From Fragilaria crotonensis (lineage: Eukaryota; Bacillariophyta; Fragilariophyceae; Fragilariales; Fragilariaceae), in assembly GCA_022925895.1 (NCBI GenBank), contig JAKSYS010000060.1:87159-151158 (forward strand): DNA of 64,000 nt, given 5' to 3'. Under the pieces are notes generated by a model that saw only the letters and a program-made list of their open reading frames with translations, was not told the DNA's origin and did not search any database. This document shows positions 1-11,916 of the stretch, in pieces; position 1 is the stretch's first letter; every line of letters begins with the position of its first letter. The translations under genes were made by a program, and so were the position numbers.

Positions 1-1051
1 TCGGTTCCGTCGCACATGCTTGGATTCTTGGGCGAGGAGCGAGAGTTGGTTTGTGCATTGACAGAGCCGAAAGCAAGACCAAAGGTGAGCTGCAAGCCGC
101 GTATTCCACCTTCGATCAGGGACTGAATCGATGCAACCGAGTGCCAAGAAACGGTGTGCATACGATGGACGCTGGTTCTTCGCTGGTTGCATGACAAAGA
201 GACACATTTCTGTCAAGACTGTGCTGGTCGAGTCATTCGGGAGTAACACGATTGTTCCCACGAAGTGTGAACGACAAAAGCGGGCTCCTCTCAGGTCGAG
301 TGACAAGGCGATACATTTCAAGACTGTGCTCCAGAGATCGCCGAATCGTACCGGATCAGAAATGCTGAATTCCGGGACACAGCTGAACGATTGTCGATGG
401 GCCCAACTTCCGCAACCATTTCTTATCATCGTCTTCCGCCGATTTCGCCAGATTGTATGTCGTAGCATCTGCCCATCAACTAAGACAAATACCTGGTACC
501 GGGAGCGCCCAACCTGGAAAACATTAAGACGGCGGCATGCGACTACGAACGTCTTCACCCGCCGCCTCGACTTGTGGGTCCCCACGCGAAACGAAAAGAA
601 CCTCCCGTTCATGAAATTTGTACATGCGGACGTCGATGGGTTATTATCGTCATGAAATCAATATCCCATTACTGCGCTTGTGTTTCGCTACGACGAAGCA
701 ATCCCACATGCTACTCCTTTCGTTACAAGATAAGAGCTCTTGACGATATGTTTCTTCCTTGGGATGATGGAGAAGTCCATTCGTTTCAACTACGAAGTGC
801 GCGGGTGAAAAAATATAGTGTTTTGTCTTCGATCTTGATAAAGTAGTTTGTTTTGGCTCATGCCAGAGCAAAAGCGGCCTTGACTAAATCGCATACTACT
901 ACGTATTGTCTTGTTCTTGTTCCTTGCGTTCGTCTTCATCTTCATTTCCTTCTTGCCCCACACAAAGATCTCACTATAAGGCCTTGCCTCCTAAGTTTTC
1001 CCTGGAGATCCCTCATTTAATCGAATCCACCTCTCACCATCATCCTCATTA
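1..1051. other. No supported intact gene; possible decayed Cys-rich coding remnant
   Basis: Plus frame 1 between about 127 and 420 reads as a Cys-rich peptide (C-x4-C near 140-160, then HFCQDC and a CHDC-like stretch) interrupted by several in-frame stops. Two related segments, about 191-240 and 301-347, look like an imperfect direct repeat of each other (GACAAAGAGACACATTTC versus GACAAGGCGATACATTTC). This could be a dead zinc-finger gene, but no family is recognisable and chance is not excluded. The rest up to the end of the SR-protein gene shows no convincing coding or RNA feature. Confidence 0.3.
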
Positions 1052-2531
1052 TTAGGGGCGAGGGGCGTCATCATCATCGTCACGATTGCCCGATGGTCTT
1101 GAATCTCGATCCTTCCTTCCATGGTCGTCGCGTTCGCGTTGCTTATGCCTTTCGAACGAAGACGATCTGAAGTCGACCCAAATTCTGGTTAGCGAAACAC
1201 GATGATTAGGCACTTCAAAAAGTCACAAGTACAAACGTACCTCTCAAACCCACTGCCACCGCCCCTACCACCACCACGATCTCCGCGATCCCCACTTCTG
1301 GACGGGGGAGCAGCACGATCGTCATCTGGGGCATCCGCACTCCTTCCTCGCATCTCACCCGGGGTCTTGCGTCGCTCCTGGGCAAAGACAACCTCAATTT
1401 CGTGTCCCTTGATAACGAATCGGTTCATTTCATGCTTGGCTTCACGAGCCATTTCTGGAGTGGCGTACTCAATAAACGCGAATCCCCGGGGCTGTTGCGA
1501 ATGATAATCGCGGGGCACGTAGACATCGCGAATGACTCCAATGCGACCAAAGGCATTCTGGAGATCGGCAGTGGTAATGTCGGGAGCAATGTTGCGAACC
1601 AGCAGAGAGACTCCCGGAGGACCTTCGGGTCCTCCACCACCACGCCCTCCGCGACGGTCGCCACCTCCGCGTGGACCAGAGTCTAAATGTCCATTGTCCG
1701 GAGGGCCACTTCCGCTGCGGTGATAGGGAGGAGGGCCAGCCAAGTCTCTTCGATCTCCACCTCGCCGGCCGGGAAAATCTGGAAAAAATGAAAGGAGGGG
1801 CATGTGAGTTGCCTGAAGGCTTCAAGGTTCGGCTTTGCCTCCGCGTACAGTTTCATCAATCAAATGTTGCAAGGCACCAAAATGTAGGCAACAAACGTAC
1901 CTGGCGGAGGGCCTCGATTGTATTCCCCTCTACCACCACCATCATCTCGGTAATATGGTCCAGCATCGCGATAAGGAGGTAGTCGATCGTTATTGTAGTC
2001 TCGATAGGGATCGCGATGGTGATGATCACGCATATGATGATGATCGCGATGATATCGTCCACCCTGTTCGATCGCGTCGAAACGTAATGGTCCGAGCGTA
2101 GAGATTGCGTAATGATAGTCAGGAAAAGTGGTGCATAATTGTATAGACAAGTGTGGATCAGATTTATTTCGAGAAGAGGATAAAGATACACACATATAAA
2201 ACTCATGGTAACTCACCCTGGGAGATCTGCTTCGGGATCGACTCCAACTTCGGCTTGACCGACGCTGTCGTCTCCCACTGCCTCCACCTGGAGGAGGAGT
2301 GACCGATCTCGAACGGCCACCCCGACTTCTCCTTCCAGGATATGGAGGCGATGGTGATGATCGTCGTCGATCACCTGAATGCAACGGCGATGGACTCCTT
2401 CGGTAACCTCCTCCTCCACCTCGGTCCGGGCCTCGGTTGGTTGGATGATACGGGCCGCCTCCTCGTCCTTGTGATGGCGCGTCATCGTTACCACGCGGGT
2501 CCGATTCCGACGGGGGAGCACCGCCAGTCAT
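1052..2531 (-). CDS. SR-type splicing factor with one RRM (SCL/SRSF10-like)
   Basis: Predicted nuclear RNA-binding protein acting in pre-mRNA splicing. I assemble four exons on the minus strand, 2531-2217, 2063-1901, 1778-1241 and 1184-1052, with GT-AG introns of 153, 122 and 56 bp; the frame is continuous and gives 382 residues. Residues 1-105 are Gly/Arg/Ser-rich with SRSRSPR-type dipeptides, 106-215 are Gly/Asp/Tyr-rich with His-Arg-Asp repeats, and a classical RRM spans about 216-292 with RNP2 LLVRNI (218-223) and RNP1 RGFAFIEY (257-264). The sequence after RNP1, ending in VFAQERRKTPGEMR, is the signature of the SCL/SRSF10 group. The C-terminus is Arg/Asp-rich. The start is the ATG followed by TGGAPP; an upstream open stretch in the same frame looks non-coding. 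The RS region lies mostly before the RRM, as in plant SCL proteins. Family assignment is firm, the exact orthologue is not. Confidence 0.88.
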
Positions 2532-3949
2532 GTTGTAGTTGTCTGGTACTAGCAAGCACAGTAATCGTACTGCAAACAATAAAGTGCTTTGGGTTGAGAG
2601 AGCGGGGAGATAACTTTTGGATTTGGTGCCCGCTGCTTGATGCCCGCTCACTTTTTAATGCAGCGTACTCCGAGTATATTAATCGCACACACATACATCT
2701 CGTACCAGTACCTCGTGCTTTTCATTACGGTTACCAGGTAGCATGGTACAAGTATGAATACCTAGTACGTGCCTACATAGTACTAATTTACACGTACCAC
2801 CGTAGGAACTTCGAGTATGGAGTATGACGGTACTGCACTGCTGTAACAGTCCATGGTACCTGGTACCGTGGCAGCCACCTTCCACTGTAAGTATGGGTAC
2901 AAGTATGTTATTCTACTACTGTACGTAGTCGTACCTATTTTTTGCGCCGATTTCCGGGTTGAAGAGGTACTTGTACCGGTACTCGTACTATGATATGTTC
3001 TAATTCATGGTACTTGTATTAGTACCTGGTATCATGACTGCAGTATCGCGCGTATGCTCTCCACTCGCCACTCGGTCAACGTGCTCCAGAAATGCGAGTA
3101 AACGTCATCCAAATTCTCGAATTTTCAGCTGACAGCAGCGAAATGCGAGATGCTTGAAAATGCGACTCTACCAGTACTAACAGTACTTGTATCAATGTGT
3201 ACTCGTATGTATCTACATGCGCACAGATACCGCTTACCGCTTTTGCATGTACTACACGTACCGCCTTGCTGAACCTTTCACGTCAGTTCGTAGTTCGTAG
3301 TTCGTCGATGCACTCTTGCTGTAAACAGTATGATAGAACAAAAAAATGTGCCGATCGATGTTTCACTGAAATATGAGATGCCTGTATTCAGATCTCAGAT
3401 TGCTTGCATCCTTGATGCAAAAAAATCCCCACACTATCATTTCTCAGATCCTCTATGGGAAGGAGAGGACGACCGGTGGATGTATCTCTGTAGCACCTCG
3501 GTAGACACCACAAACTCCGTCACCATCCGTTTCAGGTCCCAAATCCTTCTTGAGAGGACGCACGAAAGGAGAAAGGACTATTTGAGGAACTGACGATTGC
3601 CTCATTGGCACTCTCGAAATGGACCCCTCGCTTTCTCAAATTCTTCGTTAAGACGACGTTCACAAGTCAAAGGAACTCCACGCGGAAGGCTATGATCATT
3701 CCTCGACTCTCCTTGTCTGCGGTTAAGAGTTCCTACTTCCAATCTAAATAACGAAAGAGGACGGCGGGTGCCATTGAACACAATTCTAAATACAGCGCGC
3801 GACTGGCGATCGCGTTTTAACTACAATCTGATTTGCTTGGATCGTCTCAAGTCAAGGGCCGTGCGCAATCTCTGCTCAAGCTTCGTCCGCCTGAATTCGC
3901 AGCTATTGCAGGTGTACTGGCAATGACCCAGACCTGGTTCGCGGAGTCT
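2532..3949. other. Intergenic, palindrome-rich; no gene seen
   Basis: Dense short GTAC-centred palindromes and near-repeats (for example around 2700-2900 and 2980-3030, with ACTCCGAGTAT at about 2667). Open frames such as 3330-3593 have no recognisable domain and I do not support them. The 3600-3800 stretch is presumably 3' flank of the protease gene. Confidence 0.6.
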
Positions 3950-5161
3950 CTACAAGCTCCTTCCTCCTCCCCAGTAGAGGCAACTGTCGCACGTCTGTTG
4001 GCAATAATAGTCTGGATCACTGTCCCATCCACAGTAATAATCTTGAAAGGATGGCCTTGCGGCAAACCATGCGCAGGTTCTGAGCCTTCCGTTGATGTAG
4101 AAGGTAGCTGTCGGATCATCAACACATTCACTTCCGGTCGTAGGAGACGGGGTGGGAGCTCGGGTGGGAGCCCTGGTGGGAGCTCGAGCGCGGGTGGGAG
4201 CCCGAGTGGGAGCTCGAGTAGTTCCAGGGGTCACAGTGGGAGCCCGCGTAGGAGTTCGTAGGGTAGGCGCTGCTGTGGGACTACCACCGCAATATGCAGG
4301 CTTCGGGTTGGCCTTTGTCATTGCGCACACTTGGGACTGAATCCAAGCGATCTGGCCACTAGTTCGGGAATAGACACCAGGTTTACCGGCAAGTGCGCAT
4401 CCGTCACCCCAGGATACGACTCCGACTTGCGTGTGAACTCCGTTGACGATTCTAACAATTGGTCCGCCAGAGTCACCTTGGCACGAATCCTTACCGCCTT
4501 GGTCATAACCTGCACAAAGCATGCTGACCTCGTCAATGCCACCACCGTACTGCTGGTTGCACTTGCTGTGAGTGACGTAGGGGACGTCGACTTCTTGAAG
4601 GAAGTCCGGATAGGTCTGGCCGCCATCTTCGAGATCCCCGAAGCCGATCACAGTGAGTACATCACCGGCTGTCGGAATCTGGGCGTTGGCATTAAGGGCG
4701 ACTGGGGTGACTCCCGTCACAGGCGAATTGAGCCTCATGATCAAAAAGTCGTTCTTCTCTGTGCTAGAGTCGTAATTTGGGTGCTGGACACGCTGCACGA
4801 TCGTGCGCGCTTGAGCTCCGTCGATGGCAAGGTCGTTCTGGTAGGCACTCACGATGACGCCAGTAGGGAGGTTGCTACCGTTGCAGTGGGCGGCGGACAG
4901 GATGATGTCGGAATGGATGAGACTAGCTCCACAACCCCGCTCCCACTGGACGAAGTAAGGGTATTCTCCCTTGGTAGCCTGGTTTCCGCCGACAATGCGA
5001 TTGGTTTGGACCCTGCGAGAGTTGAGGTCATGTTCGTTTTCGGCACGAGCTTCCTCTTTGTTATGGAGGTCTTCGTTGCTGGCTCGAAGTGTTGCCGTGG
5101 CAGAAACAGATTGAACGAGTATGGCGACAATGGCCCAGTTGCTGAGGAGCAATGATTTCAT
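3950..5161 (-). CDS. Secreted trypsin-like serine protease with Thr/Pro linker and C-terminal Cys-rich domain
   Basis: Single-exon gene, 403 residues from the ATG followed by KSLLLSNW; an in-frame upstream Met at 5218 would bury the hydrophobic signal peptide (about 1-21), so I take the inner start. The propeptide is followed by the activation site R-IVGG (about 55-59) and an S1 (chymotrypsin-clan) domain to about 280. The triad is visible: His92 in SAAHC, Asp138 in NDFLIM, Ser231 in GDSGGP. Asp225, six residues before the Ser, predicts trypsin-like cleavage after Arg/Lys. Residues 293-342 form a low-complexity APTRAPT linker. About 346-393 is a six-cysteine module (CVDD...C.W...YC...YYC..TC..C) resembling ShKT-type domains. 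Secretion to the cell surface or frustule is inferred. A paralogue with the same layout lies at 16299-18995 on the same strand, with Ufd2 and the TULIP/PqiA gene between them. Confidence 0.92.
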   Translation of the reverse strand: MKSLLLSNWAIVAILVQSVSATATLRASNEDLHNKEEARAENEHDLNSRRVQTNRIVGGNQATKGEYPYFVQWERGCGASLIHSDIILSAAHCNGSNLPTGVIVSAYQNDLAIDGAQARTIVQRVQHPNYDSSTEKNDFLIMRLNSPVTGVTPVALNANAQIPTAGDVLTVIGFGDLEDGGQTYPDFLQEVDVPYVTHSKCNQQYGGGIDEVSMLCAGYDQGGKDSCQGDSGGPIVRIVNGVHTQVGVVSWGDGCALAGKPGVYSRTSGQIAWIQSQVCAMTKANPKPAYCGGSPTAAPTLRTPTRAPTVTPGTTRAPTRAPTRARAPTRAPTRAPTPSPTTGSECVDDPTATFYINGRLRTCAWFAARPSFQDYYCGWDSDPDYYCQQTCDSCLYWGGGRSL

Positions 5162-7802
5162 GGTTAGGTGATTTGTTGTGAATACTTCGATTTTATGAGA
5201 CTTATAACTAACTTTCAAGAATGACTACTGCTTTGATCGGCGCAGTCTAGCTACTCTAGAGAGTACAAGTACGACTTGAGACAACGATAATGAAGTTAAT
5301 TTCGTAGCACGACTTCCGTCTTGACCCAGGGAATCCAGAATCCAGCGAAAGAAGGATGCGACATACATGGTGTCAGTATGTGTACCTGGAACAACGTAAA
5401 CCCACATGTCGTTTTAATACGTCGTATGCAGATATGTCCCCTTTTTTTGAGAGGATAAAAATTCTAAATAAATCGGCTTCGTGAAACAAAAAAATGCGTT
5501 ATCAGTTATCAGTTATCATCAGTTATCAGTTGTCACGTACATGTATGTCATACAAGTACGATATTCATACAACTTACCGGCTGGAGTACTACATTACTTG
5601 AGTACTGGAATAGTATGATGGCGTATGAAAACAGTAATGAAGACGACTACTACAGTATCTGCTATCTGACTAACTAAAGTATCAAACATCTACCGGTAGA
5701 CTCCATTACGACTGTCAATTCCGATTAAACGTCATTCATGTGACGTTTTCGTGACATCAAAGGAATCCTGAAAAAAACTCATCCGTTTTTGATTTCATCG
5801 TCCGGCAAATAATCTGGCACGCTCGGATGAGCCGCGCTGAATTTTTAATTTGATTTGTACGGGAGCTCCGGTATAATCCTACACATGTACGTAGAAACAC
5901 GAAGAAACGGAGGTCATGGTATGTCAGATACACTCGAACGCATCAGGATGTACACAAAAATACCAATATTGTATTTGTGACAATGGACCCACAACTGTGG
6001 GTCCATATCTCTTGTAGTTGACCCTTTTTCTTACTTCCAGTCTGTGTCTTCTTTAAATGTACCAATTGTAGTAAGTCAGTTGTAATGACAATGGGAGTGA
6101 ACCTGTTTTGATTGATTTTCAAAGCATTTTTTGATGGGTCTCATTTGACAACAGCAACACCGGCGTACGAGCACTGGTATCGACGTACCGTAGAACCAGG
6201 TAGTAGCATTGTTTGTCGTACTGTAGTAGTTGCATTCGTATCGACGTACTGTAGTACCAGGTAGCATGATTTCATATCTACCGATAGTATAGTACCAGGT
6301 ACCACATTAAAATGGCTTTGAACCAATCTCTTTCTCAAGGAACTCTACACAAAAACAATCCATCTTCCATAATTTCACGCTGTGACCTATTATAAAGCTC
6401 TCCTTAGTTGACCAATAGAGATATGTTCTGCTGATAGAAAAGCATTTTAATTGCTCAATTCTCTGAAAAATGCATACTGTAGGTGAGACGTCAAAACATT
6501 GTTGCATGACCATTTTTCACATGTCGAGGATGCCCTCCCAATTTCTACAAGCTTCAGTTCTGAATGTTTTCATACGGTTGAGAGAATTCCACTTGGCATT
6601 GGTTCTACACTGTGTGGTACAAACAGCTCGTACAAAACCCTGTACCAATACGAATTTTGATTGACAATTTACTCATCAAACTCTTGTGAAAAATATTAAG
6701 AATGGAATATAAAATATTATGTATATATGTATAGATATTTATACACAACTTTGAACCAGTAAATGAAAAAGGAAGACTTGCATATCATCGATAGGCAATT
6801 CGGATCTTGCTCCAGTACTTTGATCATACTACATTGCTGTTGCTGACAAGCAGATGAAGGATCAATGATACAAGAACTCTTCGTTGAACATTTATGTTTC
6901 TACGGAGATATAGTAATTTGAAACCCTTGTGAAACTATTGGTTCCAAGCCATTTTTATGTGGTACTCCAGTACTGGACTCGGAGTACACTGTACATGTCA
7001 ACTGTGCTACTGGAGTACAGTCGATGACCCACTCCTGTAGAAATTCGAGTATCAAAAGTTCGTAGTTTTGTCTTCATTGTTTTTGATGAATCGATTTGTG
7101 CCGCTGTTGGTAGGAGTAGCTAATCACGAGGTGGTTTTAAATTAATTGTACAGGAGCACAAGTACTGAAATCGTTTGTGATATATATGTATACATAGATA
7201 GTATTGTAAACAATGCAAGTGTGCTTTCAAATTTCGATTGTGACAGGGAGGGCCGGCGGCAGATTTGCGTTGAAAGAATATCTTCAGGAATAATTCTGAA
7301 ATCTTTCCCTTCTGAAATGGCTTCCACGTGGAGCTAAATTTTCTACACCGGTTCTAAGTAGTGTGTCGTATGCCGACGTCATTTGAATGACATTTAATCG
7401 GATTTCCCTAATACCCGATCTACCGGAAGACCCTACCGTAGACCAAGAAAAGAGTGAACTGCTGGGAAGGTCCGGCCACGCACCTCTGCTTGGTATTAAT
7501 TGATTGTAGAAGCTACGAGAAGAGACGTCATTTTACCGGACCTCCCTGGAAAGTCTCTTCGCCATATAGACTACAAGTACCACTACAAGTCCATGCACCG
7601 AGCTTACAAGTATTCTGCGCAATGCTTGACCAATGATTTATCAGGGACTTGGAGGTTAGAGTGCATGCTCGGAAATGTAGTACAGTGCCAGAGTAGTATC
7701 CAGGTATATCATACTTTCGACATGCACCATGATTTATGCACACCCCATCATGCAGCACCTATGGTATGGCTATACTCTAAGTGAGCCGTCGTCTCAAATT
7801 TC
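5162..7802. other. Long intergenic region, AT-rich with simple and short palindromic repeats
   Basis: No ORF with recognisable domains. Contains a GTTATCA-type simple repeat near 5494-5530, a CTACCGGTAG palindrome at 5690-5699, and an imperfect tandem repeat of roughly 60 bp at about 6179-6300, whose units begin TATCGACGTACYGTAG. ACTCGGAGTACAC lies near 6978. Short ORFs on both strands (for example 7142-7337) mirror one another and look like chance. Confidence 0.6.
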
Positions 7803-10800
7803 TTAACTCTCCTGCATGGCCGAGTCTCGGAGCGCCCGCTTCTCCTCTAACCACGCCGTCATTCTCTGCTTTAATTCAACAGCCGGCTCCACCATATCCA
7901 TCGTCAGATACTTTCGGTTGAACGGATCATGAGGGTCATTCAGCAGAATCTGTGCAATTGTCGAACGGTCCACATGATTGCCGCTCGTGGGCAGAAGCAC
8001 AGGATCCTTCATGAATGTAAAGACCAAAGGGTCCAGGAATTCGTCAGGGGCATCGGCGAGCAGCGCATCGTCGACGGCGACAGTCTCGGCGGCTACCTCG
8101 ACCAACTCTGGGAGAAGAGCGAAGACTTCCATTGATTCCGGGCTCAACAAGGCCAGCTTTCTGCAGGTTTTCACAGCTTTGGTCACGAGCTCAGAGTTGT
8201 AGTAACCGCTCTTGGCACACTCAACTTGGAATTCTGGCAAGTTGGAAAAAAGAGCGAAGATGGCACACAGGTCTCGGAGCATCTCCTTAGGACGGAAGTT
8301 GTACTCCTCTGGATTGTCGACCTGAGAAGTGTAGATTGAGTGAGATACAGGTGTAGCAACTGAACGATAAGTTTACCAGGCACATATGATGCACAACCAA
8401 CGAGCTACTCAACCGACATACCTTGAGCTCAAGTCCCTTGGCCCCAACAAGTTTTGTAAGAACATGCAACAACATGTTCACCAAACGGGTGCACATTTCT
8501 TGAAGCATGAATAGATTACGAATATCAGCATCTGTGTTGAGGTAACCCAACATTTGTAGTGTCTTGTTGCACAAGGGTAGGGCCCTCTTTACTTCACCCT
8601 CGTTTTCCTCCAAACGGCTGCTGATTTGTTCGCGCTGTTCCTCTGTAAGACCCGCCCATTGCTGAGCGTCCGAAATTTGCAGTTGGGCTTGACGAATTTC
8701 CGGCAGCTTTTCCATCACACTGGCAATCAAACTGTTCGTTTCGTTCATGATGCCGTTCGCAAACTTGATGAAACTTTCCTTGTTGGCAGTGATGCATCGG
8801 AAGGCAGGACGGTGTTCCTTGCTTTCCCACAAATACTTCAAGAGCGATGCAATGTTGGCGCGATGCCCCATCTTTTCGTAGTATCCCGTGTGTTCCACTT
8901 CTCCATACAACAGCAACAAGGACGGTGCCAACGTTTCTTGTGCGTACGAGTCTGACAGGAGATACGTCGCTCCTCCCGCCTTAGGATCGGTCGCCACGCC
9001 GCTTGGGACTGACTTCCCGTGTCGCTTCTCGTCGCCCGGCAGGTAAACATCATGAAGGACATCGCCAAGTTTGGCGCGTAGATTGTAGTTGCGAACAAGG
9101 TTAGCGAATTCGGGTGACAAGAGCCGGACGACCATACGAAAGATATTGCCGTATTCATGGCCAGCTAGAAGCTTCGGCTTGCCTACATGAGGATTGGCCA
9201 GGAAGTTTAGAATGTCACAAATATCATCGACAAAGTGTTCGGGCATAAGCCCCAGCGTCGACGAATCCAATCGCAACAAGAATTGGGCCATGAGGTTGCA
9301 GAATCGCAGCGTCGACGCTACATTTTCTTCTTCAAAGAGTGTCACTTCATTGGCCCGTTGCATGGACAATAGGTTGGCAAAGCTCGGATCCGTTTGTAGG
9401 TCCACGTTGCGCTGTTGCAAAGTCCAGGCATTGTGACTGATGTTGCGAAGCAAGCTGTGGTGAAAAGAAGACAACGGCACGAAGCCTAAATGCAGGGAGC
9501 GCGCAGCCAAGAAGAAACAAGTGGGGATGAAACTGTTTTTGGGTGCGTACGGACTTGATGGGACAGCATCATTTTCGCCAAGGCGCGACACTGCATCGTC
9601 GCCTGTGTTGCAAAAAACACCTCCATGATCCTTGGCGGAAGACACGAAACCTGCATCAATCAGTGCCGACTTGGACTCGCTGGCGATGAAGGGTTCGCAC
9701 AATTTCAACAGAACGGAGGATAAATTCATGAGAAGAGGCGTCTTGCTCACTTTGTTGGGATCAGGGCGCATAGCTGTCGCACCGACATTGACTAACAAGG
9801 CATCAGTAAACCATTGCATCACTTGCTGACGTGCGTCGGCGCCAGCAGTGACAAGGGCTCGGATTAAATTGTTGCAACTGACTTGGTAAGCTGTCAACTG
9901 TCGTCGTTGGACACTCAGTGCCTTTTCGACCGCATCCTTCGTTGCCATTACATTAGGAAAACCAGCAGTGACAGTCGGATGATCTCGCGGACATCCAAGG
10001 CGCAAGACAAGACCTAATATCGTGTCCTTTTCGAGTGCTGGTCCTGATCGCTTGAAATAGCCGTCACCACCCCGATTCATGGATTGCATTATCTGAAAGA
10101 TTTGACGTTGTCGGAGCGTCGCATCAGCAGGGAGTGTTGGTGGGGGCGGTACGACGGTTTCCTTCGCTGAGGGACTATCAGCTGGCGGTAACAAGAAAGT
10201 GCTCATTTGTGTCATGACGGACGCTGCTTTCTTGTGACAGCACATCGCTGTTAAGGCGGTAACCAATTGCAACCCACCACCACCATCGTCACCGCTATCG
10301 AGCACGGTATCCATCTTTCGGAGTGCTGTCGTGAAGTACTGCACCACACCCGTAATTACATGCTCGAACACTGTCTTATCTTGAGTCACAAGTTCTTCAC
10401 ACAAACAGTAATAAAACGACGAAGTCGTTCCCGAGACGCCATGTACGATACTTTGTCCCAAATCGGTGCTGCCCAAGCACCTGGCCAGTTCTGTCGTAGC
10501 GTCTTTGCCACCATCGAAGAGGTCGGGGACCATCAATGTCGATGCAGCATAAGAAACCGTTTGAGTCATAATCTCCGCCAACAATTCCTCGAGTTCCCCA
10601 GGTACTTTGGCCTTGAGTTGTTTCATCAATTTCATTTCTTCGGCGGCCCGCCGGTGGCTGGCACCAAGGTATTGTATAATATTGGATTGTGTAGTGAGAC
10701 GGGAGGCCAAAATTTCCGCAATTGTTTGGACGGTAATGTCCGTCGAGTTGATGTCCACCACGACGCAAGTGTGGTCGGCTACCGTAGTGGTAGGTGCCAA

Positions 10801-11235
10801 GACCACCTGCAAGACCTTGCGGACCAAAATTTCCTTCTTGCGCTGAATTTTGCGAGCGGGATCAAGAGGAGACATTGGTTTTTTAGGTTTCTTCGGTTGG
10901 GGTTGTTGATCTCCTGATTGGGAGGGTTGCTTCTTCTCAGAAGTTGTTGCGGTTGGCAATACCTTGGCAGCAGGTTTACGGTCGTCTTCAACGTCCATGG
11001 CTATTGGTGGGTCTGAATGTTCGGCAGGAGTGGAGGGGGTATCGACTTGCATTGCACTCGGAGTATCAGGAGTTGCATTCGTTTGTCCCATGATTCTTGC
11101 CAAGCGACGAGCTCGGATTTCTTGTTCGGTCAATGCAGGCGAAGGTCCGTCGCCATTCGTGGTACTCTCTTCATTGCTATTCGTTCCTGTAGAGCGAAGG
11201 GCCCAACTGGCCAGGTCAGGGAGGAAGCCACTCAT
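7803..11235 (-). CDS. UFD2: Ufd2-type ubiquitin conjugation factor E4 (U-box)
   Basis: E4/E3 ubiquitin ligase that extends ubiquitin chains on substrates, usually working with Cdc48/p97. Two exons: 11235-8422 and 8321-7803, joined across a 99-bp GT-AG intron in phase 0, giving 1110 residues, the usual size of the family. The ATG at 11235 is preceded by an in-frame TAG, which fixes the start. The N-terminus carries the short helical [17 protein letters not shown] motif common to Ufd2 proteins. After a Pro/Lys-rich stretch comes the long helical Ufd2 core. The C-terminal U-box is at about 1028-1100, with [16 protein letters not shown] and [10 protein letters not shown]...DPFNR, matching the canonical U-box closely. 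Nothing appears broken. Confidence 0.95.
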
Positions 11236-11916
11236 TCTGATATTGTGCAAAGTCTACACAATGAGTATTGAATGAGAGATGTTTACACGTAGCGAAAGCC
11301 TTCAGCTCTCAGCTCTTAAGAATGCAGGACGCGACGACACGACTGATCCTCGGCTTGGAAGGCCAACGAAGAATCCACAAGTCCCATTCCTCAGGTCTCA
11401 ACTATATACCGGTATGCATGTACTGAACGAACCAGTCCACCAGTAATAGTGCCGGTACCCGGAGCAGTATGCTACTCCAGTACTCGGAGTACTATACTGT
11501 ACCACCAGTGTTTGATATCTATGGTTGGTATCATACTATGTCTGATGGATACTTTCTGGATTCTGAAGAGAAATCGATGGGAGCGTTTTAGTACTCGTAT
11601 CTGCTACTCCGAGTAGATGGTACAAGTATGTACTGTAGACTCTGTGAGTGTCATGTGAGATTTTGAGTAAATGCGTTTTACAACTTCTTATGATTTTAAC
11701 GTCTAAAAACGTCAAGAGGATCCCGTTTGGCTCCAGTTTATCTCGGCACCTGTGCATATGAAACAGGAACATCGAACAACATCTCTGTAATCAATAACGT
11801 CAACAGCACACACACAGATCGATCCTTTCCACATCTGAGTTCATTCATCATTCGTTCCTTTATCCAAGTGAAAGCAATCCACCGAGAATTCTTTCGAAGC
11901 AACGCTTAGAACTGAC
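11236..11916. other. Divergent promoter region between Ufd2 and the TULIP/PqiA gene
   Basis: The two genes are transcribed away from each other here. The spacer holds the palindromic cluster GTACTCGGAGTACTAT near 11480 and CTACTCCGAGTAGAT near 11606, but no coding frame I can support. Confidence 0.55.

Noticed and set aside
3330-3593. ORF of 87 residues between the SR protein and the protease
   Set aside because: No domain, flanked by spacer-type repeats.
5162-5218. Longer start for the first protease (19 extra residues)
   Set aside because: It would place the signal peptide inside the protein; the inner Met gives a normal secretory signal.
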